12,410 bases of DNA from Flavobacteriales bacterium (GTDB lineage Bacteria; Bacteroidota; Bacteroidia; Flavobacteriales_D; Parvicellaceae): NCBI GenBank assembly GCA_026993705.1, contig JALWSJ010000369.1, positions 1-12,410 on the forward strand, written 5' to 3'. Positions 7,906 through 12,410 of the stretch are shown here, in pieces (within the stretch, counting starts at the first letter, position 1; every line of letters starts with the position of its first letter). Made by a program: the position numbers and the translations under genes. The notes beneath the pieces are model-generated. The model saw nothing but the letters and a program-made list of their open reading frames with translations. It was not told the origin of the DNA and searched no databases.

Positions 7906-7940
7906 CAAAGGTAACACCAAACAATTAGATGGGTGACAAA
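7906..7940 (-). promoter_or_regulatory. Bacteroidota-type promoter for the arsC-like/eamA operon
   Basis: On the minus strand, TACCTTTG (complement of 7906-7913) fits the -7 consensus TAnnTTTG. A TTTG (complement of 7937-7940) lies 23 bases upstream, a little beyond the usual 19-21. The predicted transcript start near 7900 leaves a leader of about 35 bases before the ATG at 7863. Confidence 0.55.
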
Positions 7941-7989
7941 AAATAATGTTATTGATGAAAATCTATGAGTTGTTTTAAACATCTTTATT

Positions 7990-8044
7990 ATTTAAGAATT
8001 CTAAAATTCACTTTTTATGCACTCATTATACTTGCGTTAGGGAT
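7990..8044 (+). repeat. Partial copy (one end) of the 159-base palindrome family
   Basis: The stretch ending GCGTTAGGGAT at 8034-8044 aligns with the right end of palindrome B (8152-8206), with matching pieces TTTAAGAAT, TAAAATTCA, CACTCATTATAC and GTTAGGGAT in the same order. The left half and apex are missing. It abuts palindrome B with only 3 bases between the two outer ends. Confidence 0.5.
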
Positions 8045-8047
8045 CGA

Positions 8048-8206
8048 ATCCCTAACCTGTGTAAAATGAGCACCATAAAATGTTTTTATTTCCTTTATCC
8101 TTCTTCAAAAAATATTTCCATAGCGGGTGCTATGCAAAGATTTTTTTCATTGTCTAAAGAAACTGAAAATCATTTTCTTACCGCTCATTTTACACACGTT
8201 AGGGAT
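8048..8206 (+). repeat. 159-base imperfect palindrome, copy B
   Basis: Same family as 3773-3931 but in the opposite orientation. The ends are ATCCCTAAC (8048-8056) and GTTAGGGAT (8198-8206), with apex CATAGC-GGGT-GCTATG (8119-8134). The arms are complementary over most of their length. About 90% identical to copy A by eye, with differences concentrated toward the outer ends. Confidence 0.85.
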
Positions 8207-8336
8207 AGAAGTGGCATCCTTTTGGGTTGTTGCATATATGCAACCTAAAAGATATAACGGATAGCCCGACCATTACGGCGTTAAAAAGAAGTGGAGTAAA
8301 ACGGAACTGCTTTTTAATGCTGTAATGGGAACGCCC
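8207..8336 (+). repeat. Two-hairpin module, copy B
   Basis: It follows palindrome B directly. Hairpin I spans 8219-8251 (CTTTTGGGTT arm, apex palindrome TTGCATATATGCAA at 8230-8243, returning with CCTAAAAG). Then come the junction GATAACGGATAGCCCGACC-type sequence (core 8260-8271) and hairpin II, a 19-bp stem (8270-8288 with 8310-8328) including two G-T pairs, and finally GGGAACGCCC (8327-8336). recF starts 61 bases further on, so the module could sit in its leader. Layout and junctions match copy A; the stems do not. It may belong to a known flavobacterial structured-RNA or REP-like family, which cannot be settled here. Confidence 0.75.
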
Positions 8337-8397
8337 AAAATGAAATCTTTATTCGGATGTTATTGGTTGTATTTTTATGCTTATTTTTGCTCTTATT

Positions 8398-9510
8398 ATG
8401 AATCTTTCTCATCTGTCTCTTATAAATTTTAAAAATTTCGATGATATTTCGTTGGACTTAAATGCTTCTGTTAACTGTTTTTTGGGGAATAATGGAGAAG
8501 GGAAAACTAATTTGTTGGATGCGATTTATTATCTTTCTTATACGAAAAGTTATTTCAATTCCATTGACAGTCAGAATATTAAATTTGGAGAACCTTTTTT
8601 TGTAAATCAAGGTGTTTTTGAGTTGAAAGGTGAATTGTTTAACGTGTATTGCGGGGTGAAGAAAGGGACGAAAAAGCAATTTAAACTGAATAAAAAGAAT
8701 TATGCTAAGTTAGCGGAGCATATTGGAAAATTTCCTGTGGTTTTGATTACGCCTTACGATAGTAACTTGATTTTGGAAGGTAGTGAGCTTAGACGTAAAT
8801 TTTTGGACAGCTTGATTTCTCAATTTAACCGGAGGTACTTAGATGATTTGATTCGGTATAATAAATTATTGAATAATCGGAATGCTACGTTGAAACAGAT
8901 GGCGGAACGGGGGAGTTTTAATCCGGATTTGCTTGAGGTGATTGATTTTCAGCTGATGGACAAGGGGACGAGGATTTATAATACCCGAAAGGATTTTCTT
9001 GATGATTTTATTCCGGTGTTTAATCAATTCTACCGCGATATTTCCAATCAATCCGAACAGGTTGACTTAAACTATTCTTCTGCTTTACATCATTCATCTT
9101 TTGAAAAACTTCTTTCGGATAATTTAGAACGAGATAGAAGATTGACCTATACGTCGCAAGGTATTCATAAGGATGATTTGGAATTTAAAATCATGGGGGA
9201 ATATTCATTGAAAAAGTTTGCTTCTCAAGGGCAACAAAAATCTTTTTTGATAGCTCTTAAATTAGCTCAGTTTGAATATATAAAACTGCAGAAAGGTTTT
9301 CCACCGATTTTATTATTGGATGATATTTTTGATAAGTTAGATGATAGTCGGGTTAGTTATATATTAAAGCTTATTGCGAATAATAATTTGGGGCAAACTT
9401 TTATAACGGATACCAATTTGACTAAAGTTCCAACAATTTTGAAGGATTTAGGAATAAATTTTAATGCTTTTGAGGTGAAAAATAATAATCACGCATCAAT
9501 TAAGGAGTGA
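8398..9510 (+). CDS. recF: DNA replication/repair ATPase RecF
   Basis: RecF binds gapped DNA and with RecO and RecR helps load RecA. The start at 8398 (MNLSHLSLINFKNF) places the conserved LxLxNFRN-type N-terminus correctly; the frame opens 7 codons earlier, but that extension is not family-like. The protein is 370 residues, normal for RecF. Walker A is GNNGEGKT (30-37), the ABC-type signature SQGQQK is at 276-281, and Walker B with D-loop is LLLDDIFDKLDD (305-316). The coiled-coil insertion between them is short, as in RecF rather than SMC proteins. A TATTTTTG at 8382-8389 could be a -7 element giving a nearly leaderless mRNA, but no good -33 element is seen. It stands alone, without dnaN or gyrB. 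Confidence 0.97.
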   Translation: MNLSHLSLINFKNFDDISLDLNASVNCFLGNNGEGKTNLLDAIYYLSYTKSYFNSIDSQNIKFGEPFFVNQGVFELKGELFNVYCGVKKGTKKQFKLNKKNYAKLAEHIGKFPVVLITPYDSNLILEGSELRRKFLDSLISQFNRRYLDDLIRYNKLLNNRNATLKQMAERGSFNPDLLEVIDFQLMDKGTRIYNTRKDFLDDFIPVFNQFYRDISNQSEQVDLNYSSALHHSSFEKLLSDNLERDRRLTYTSQGIHKDDLEFKIMGEYSLKKFASQGQQKSFLIALKLAQFEYIKLQKGFPPILLLDDIFDKLDDSRVSYILKLIANNNLGQTFITDTNLTKVPTILKDLGINFNAFEVKNNNHASIKE

Positions 9511-9582
9511 ATTTGTATGTTTTATTATGTTCCAATTTTGTAAAATATATAAAAAACGTATGTTAGTCTAATTTTTGTGCTT

Positions 9583-9616
9583 TTTGTTCGTGAATGTGAT
9601 AAAAGTATTACCTTTG
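9583..9616 (+). promoter_or_regulatory. Bacteroidota-type promoter for a small RNA or kinase leader
   Basis: TTTG at 9583-9586 and TACCTTTG at 9609-9616 (TAnnTTTG) are separated by 22 bases, close to the usual 19-21. The predicted start is near 9622, just upstream of the hairpins described next. Confidence 0.6.
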
Positions 9617-9621
9617 TGTCG

Positions 9622-9699
9622 GGGTAGTCAAATAAATAGTTGCTTTTTATAAAGTAACTGATTTTTTCGGGGATGCAGTTAATCTGCATCCCTTTTTTT
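9622..9699 (+). ncRNA. Candidate small RNA of about 78 nt
   Basis: Between the promoter and an intrinsic terminator there is no ORF. The transcript would hold a 9-bp hairpin (AGTTGCTTT 9638-9646, loop TTAT, AAAGTAACT 9651-9659, one G-U pair), then a single-stranded GATTTTTTCG linker, then the terminator hairpin. Size and two-hairpin-plus-U-tail shape are those of a trans-acting sRNA. A transcription attenuator for the kinase gene at 9747 is the alternative. The family is not recognised. Confidence 0.5.
9670..9699 (+). terminator. Rho-independent terminator
   Basis: GGGATGCAG (9670-9678), loop TTAAT, CTGCATCCC (9684-9692): a perfect 9-bp stem followed by seven T. It lies 47 bases before the kinase ATG and stops rightward transcription, from the small-RNA promoter and possibly from recF. 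Confidence 0.9.
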
Positions 9700-9746
9700 G
9701 TTTTTAAGAATACTCTGCTTTTTTATAAGGTAGAAAAATATGAAAT

Positions 9747-11276
9747 ATGGAATTTTCGACGTCAATCTACAAAAGTCTATTTGAAAACGCGAAAGAAGGA
9801 ATGCTTTTAAGTAATCAAAACGGAAAGATAGAGCTAGTGAATAAGAGTTTTATCAATATGTTTGGCTACAAAGATGAAGAAGAATTGATAGGGCAATCCA
9901 TTGAAGTTGTTATTCCCCAAAAACATAAGTCATCACATAAGCATCATACTGAAACATACGTTAATCAGCCGTCGGTAAGGAAATTAGGTGTGGGTAGAAC
10001 GCTTTATGGAGAACGTAAAGATGGGAGTGTTTTTCCGGTAGAAATATCATTGAGTCATTTCAATAATGAAAAAGATGAGATGGTAATCTTGGCCTTTGTT
10101 GTAGATATAACAGAGCGTAAAAGAAATGAAGATGAAATTTTGAGGTTGAATGAACAATTGGAGGAAAAAGTTGAAAACAGAACAAAAGAATTAAAAAATA
10201 GTTATCAATTATTTAACCAGATAGCACGAAATTTTCCGAAAGGGACAATCAATGTTTTTGATAAGGAGTTGAATTATATTTTTGTTGCCGGTCAAGAATT
10301 GTTTCAATTAGGAATTGATAGTACGCAGTTAGTGGGAAGTAACTACCTTACTAGATTAAAGCCGGAAATAGCAACAACCATAAAAAAACGATTAGAAAAA
10401 GTTTTTGAGGGGGTAGAACAAGGGTTTGAAGTTGAATCCGCTAATAATTTTTATCAAATAAATGCTGTTCCATTGCCGGAAAATGACGGAACAATTGAGC
10501 GAATATTGGTGGTTGAAAAAAATATAACAGAGGAGAAAAAGGCTGAAGAAAAAATAAGAAAAGCACTGGAGAAAGAAAAGGAATTAAATGAATTAAAATC
10601 CAGATTTGTATCGATGGTTTCTCATGAATTTAGAACGCCATTGAGTGCCATTTATTCCTCTGCAACCTTGTTTTCTAAATATACAAAAGAAGAACAACAA
10701 GACAGAAGAGATAAACACATAAACAGAATCAAGTCAACGGTAAGTTCTTTAACTGAGATTCTAAACGATGTGCTTTCTATATCGAAAGTAGAAGAGGGGA
10801 TAATAAAAGTAGAATATAAAGAAGTAAAAGTAGGAGCCTTATGCGGAGATATAGCTGATGAATTGCAGTCTATAGCAAGGCGAGGGCAAAGGATGAGTTA
10901 TAAGCATTCGGGTTTGGATACAGTTGTTTGTGACCCAAATTTGATGCGTAAAATTACTTTAAATCTTCTTTCAAATGCTGTTAAGTATTCCTATGATAAT
11001 GGCGAGATTTTATTGGAAACCAAGGCAGATGAGTATGCTTTAATTATTCAAGTAACCGATCATGGTATAGGGGTTCCGCAAGAAGAGCAAAAGAAAATGT
11101 TTGAACGCTTTTTTAGAGCTAAAAACGTTACTAATATAGAAGGAACCGGTTTAGGGTTAAATATTGTTAAAAAATATGTTGAACTTTTAAACGGAGAGAT
11201 TACCTTTGTAAGCAAACCGGAAGAGGAAACAGTTTTTACGGTAAGTTTACCAACCCAATCAATATCGAAAATCTAA
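9747..11276 (+). CDS. Soluble PAS-PAS sensor histidine kinase, FixL-like first PAS
   Basis: 509 residues with no membrane segment, so a cytoplasmic sensor. PAS1 (about 8-124) ends in the usual DITERKR motif. A coiled coil (125-150) links it to a diverged PAS2 (about 150-258). The HisKA domain has SHEFRTPL with phospho-accepting His293, and the HATPase domain has NLLSNA (Asn410), DHGIGVP (438-444) and GTGLGL (466-471), so all catalytic boxes are intact. In PAS1, the stretch IPQKHKSSH...LGVGR...GERKDGSVFP lines up without gaps with the FixL haem pocket from memory: His64 at the haem-ligand position and Arg84 at the distal Arg. Related non-haem PAS domains share part of this pattern, so haem binding is a hypothesis. 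The cognate regulator starts 9 bases after the stop. The start at 9747 is the only sensible one; ATG at 9740 is in another frame. Confidence 0.93.
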   Translation: MEFSTSIYKSLFENAKEGMLLSNQNGKIELVNKSFINMFGYKDEEELIGQSIEVVIPQKHKSSHKHHTETYVNQPSVRKLGVGRTLYGERKDGSVFPVEISLSHFNNEKDEMVILAFVVDITERKRNEDEILRLNEQLEEKVENRTKELKNSYQLFNQIARNFPKGTINVFDKELNYIFVAGQELFQLGIDSTQLVGSNYLTRLKPEIATTIKKRLEKVFEGVEQGFEVESANNFYQINAVPLPENDGTIERILVVEKNITEEKKAEEKIRKALEKEKELNELKSRFVSMVSHEFRTPLSAIYSSATLFSKYTKEEQQDRRDKHINRIKSTVSSLTEILNDVLSISKVEEGIIKVEYKEVKVGALCGDIADELQSIARRGQRMSYKHSGLDTVVCDPNLMRKITLNLLSNAVKYSYDNGEILLETKADEYALIIQVTDHGIGVPQEEQKKMFERFFRAKNVTNIEGTGLGLNIVKKYVELLNGEITFVSKPEEETVFTVSLPTQSISKI

Positions 11277-11285
11277 AAATAATAG

Positions 11286-12344
11286 ATGAAGAAAAAAATA
11301 CTAGTTATAGACGATAACCTGAGTATGAGAGAGAATATAGCCGAAATCATTGAGTTGGCAGGCTATGATACAATTACAGCAGAAAATGGCAAAGTTGGCG
11401 TAGCGATAGCACAAGAACAGCATCCTGATTTGATTGTTTGCGATATCATGATGCCCGAATTGGATGGGTATGGTGTGTTGTATTTATTAAGTAAAAATCC
11501 TGAAACAAGCAATATTCCTTTTATTTTTCTTACGGCAAAAGCAGAGATGGGCGACCTGAGAAAGGGGATGAACCAAGGAGCAGATGATTATTTAATTAAG
11601 CCATTTGAGGAGTCAGACTTATTGAATGCCATTGAAATAAGATTGAAGAAGACTGAAAATGTGAAAAAGTCTTTAAAAGAAGATACTGAAGACAATTTAA
11701 CTTCTTTTTTTAATGAAGCTCGAGGAAATGAAGCATTAAAAGAGTTATCAGAAAGTCATAAAACGAAACATTTAAAAAAGCGTGAGATGCTTTATTTGGA
11801 AGATAATTTTCCTCATGCTTTATTTTATATCTCTAAGGGAAAAGTAAAGACTTTTAAAACCAACGAAGGAGGGAAGGAGTTGATAACAGGTGTTTTTGGT
11901 AAAGGTGATTTTTTAGGTTACCTGCCTTTATTGAAAGATTGCGAATATCAAGATTCGGCAATGGCACTCGAAGATTCGGAAATTAATGTTATTTCAAAGG
12001 ATGATTTTAATAAATTGGTGAATACCAATAAAGATGTTTCCATGAAATTCATTAAATTACTTTCCGGAAATGTAATGGAAAAAGAAGAAGAGTTGTTGAA
12101 GTATGCCTACAATTCGGTTCGTAAGCGTGTAGCAGATTCGTTAGTTAAAATAGCCGGTAAATATAAAGAGGATAATCAAGATTTATTTGCTTTGTCAAGA
12201 GAAGATTTAGCCAATATGGTTGGTACGGCTCCTGAGTCTGTGATACGTGTGTTAAGTGAGTTTAAGGCGGATAAAATAATCGAAACTCAAGGGAGGAAAG
12301 TTAAGATTTTAGATGTTGATTATTTAAAAAACATACATTACTAA
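11286..12344 (+). CDS. Response regulator fused to a Crp/Fnr-type transcription factor
   Basis: 352 residues. The receiver domain (about 3-122) has the acidic pair Asp9-Asp10, phospho-acceptor Asp53 (VCDIMMPELDG), Thr83 and Lys105, so it should be phosphorylated, presumably by the adjacent kinase. After a charged linker, residues about 150-260 form a cyclic-nucleotide-binding-like beta roll (ISKGKVKTF, GKGDFLGYLPLL). It lacks the cAMP-contact GE...RSA pattern of Crp and the Cys cluster of Fnr, so it probably needs neither ligand. A dimer helix (about 260-285) leads to a winged helix-turn-helix with LSREDLANMVGTAPESVIRVL (303-323), the standard Crp-family recognition segment. It likely activates or represses promoters on phosphorylation. 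Co-transcribed with the kinase gene; no terminator is visible after the stop. Confidence 0.93.
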   Translation: MKKKILVIDDNLSMRENIAEIIELAGYDTITAENGKVGVAIAQEQHPDLIVCDIMMPELDGYGVLYLLSKNPETSNIPFIFLTAKAEMGDLRKGMNQGADDYLIKPFEESDLLNAIEIRLKKTENVKKSLKEDTEDNLTSFFNEARGNEALKELSESHKTKHLKKREMLYLEDNFPHALFYISKGKVKTFKTNEGGKELITGVFGKGDFLGYLPLLKDCEYQDSAMALEDSEINVISKDDFNKLVNTNKDVSMKFIKLLSGNVMEKEEELLKYAYNSVRKRVADSLVKIAGKYKEDNQDLFALSREDLANMVGTAPESVIRVLSEFKADKIIETQGRKVKILDVDYLKNIHY

Positions 12345-12360
12345 AAAAAATAAAAAAAAG

Positions 12361-12392
12361 TTTGCAGGAAAGATTTGTATATATTATCTTTG
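12361..12392 (+). promoter_or_regulatory. Strong Bacteroidota promoter at the window end
   Basis: TTTG at 12361-12364 and TATCTTTG at 12385-12392 with exactly 20 bases between: a full match to TTTG-N19-21-TAnnTTTG. The expected start is near 12398, running into CCGATTTTTTCGG, so the transcribed unit lies beyond the window. Confidence 0.75.
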
Positions 12393-12410
12393 CAGTCCGA
12401 TTTTTTCGGT

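Noticed and set aside
8066..8248. 60-codon plus-strand ORF
   Set aside because: It lies within palindrome B and hairpin I. It resembles the 3713-3958 peptide only because both derive from the same repeat.

Overview
The window looks like chromosome from a member of Bacteroidota, most likely a flavobacterium-type organism. The DNA is very AT-rich, start codons lack clear Shine-Dalgarno sequences, and promoters fit the Bacteroidota pattern (TTTG, about 20 bases, TAnnTTTG). The RHS core fragment and a large SdrD-B/carboxypeptidase-regulatory-type cell-surface protein also point that way. No rRNA, tRNA, CRISPR array or recognisable transposase gene was seen.

Layout. Bases 1-3620 hold a 1206-residue outer-membrane/surface protein whose ATG begins one base before the window. 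Bases 3621-4337 are non-coding and packed with palindromic repeats: a two-hairpin module, a 159-base palindrome, a 63-base palindrome, a partial copy and a 169-base palindrome. Bases 4338-6125 hold an orphan RHS C-terminal unit: a short RHS core joined to a probable HExxH metallopeptidase tip, followed 3 bases later by a small membrane-anchored protein that is the likely immunity partner. Bases 6126-6616 are non-coding and contain apparent gene debris. On the minus strand, 6617-7863 is a two-gene operon: an ArsC-family thioredoxin-fold protein, then an EamA-type permease. Bases 7990-8336 hold a second copy of the compound repeat, inverted relative to the first. Bases 8398-9510 are recF. Bases 9583-9699 look like a free-standing small RNA with promoter, two hairpins and terminator. 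Bases 9747-12344 are a two-component pair: a soluble PAS-PAS histidine kinase and a response regulator carrying a Crp/Fnr-type DNA-binding half. The window ends in a near-consensus promoter for the next transcript.

How the parts relate. The RHS tip and its neighbour form a toxin/immunity-like cassette. The kinase and regulator form one signalling pathway. The kinase's first PAS domain has His and Arg at FixL haem-pocket positions, so the pair may be a condensed FixL-FixJ-FixK-like oxygen or redox switch; this is inference.

The most unusual content is the repeat system. Two compound elements of about 290 bases share conserved junctions (GATAGCCCGACC and GGGAACGCCC), while the hairpin stems between the junctions differ completely in sequence yet remain self-complementary. 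The attached 159-base palindromes are about 90% alike between copies and show paired substitutions that keep base pairing. A third palindrome with unrelated arms shares only the apex.
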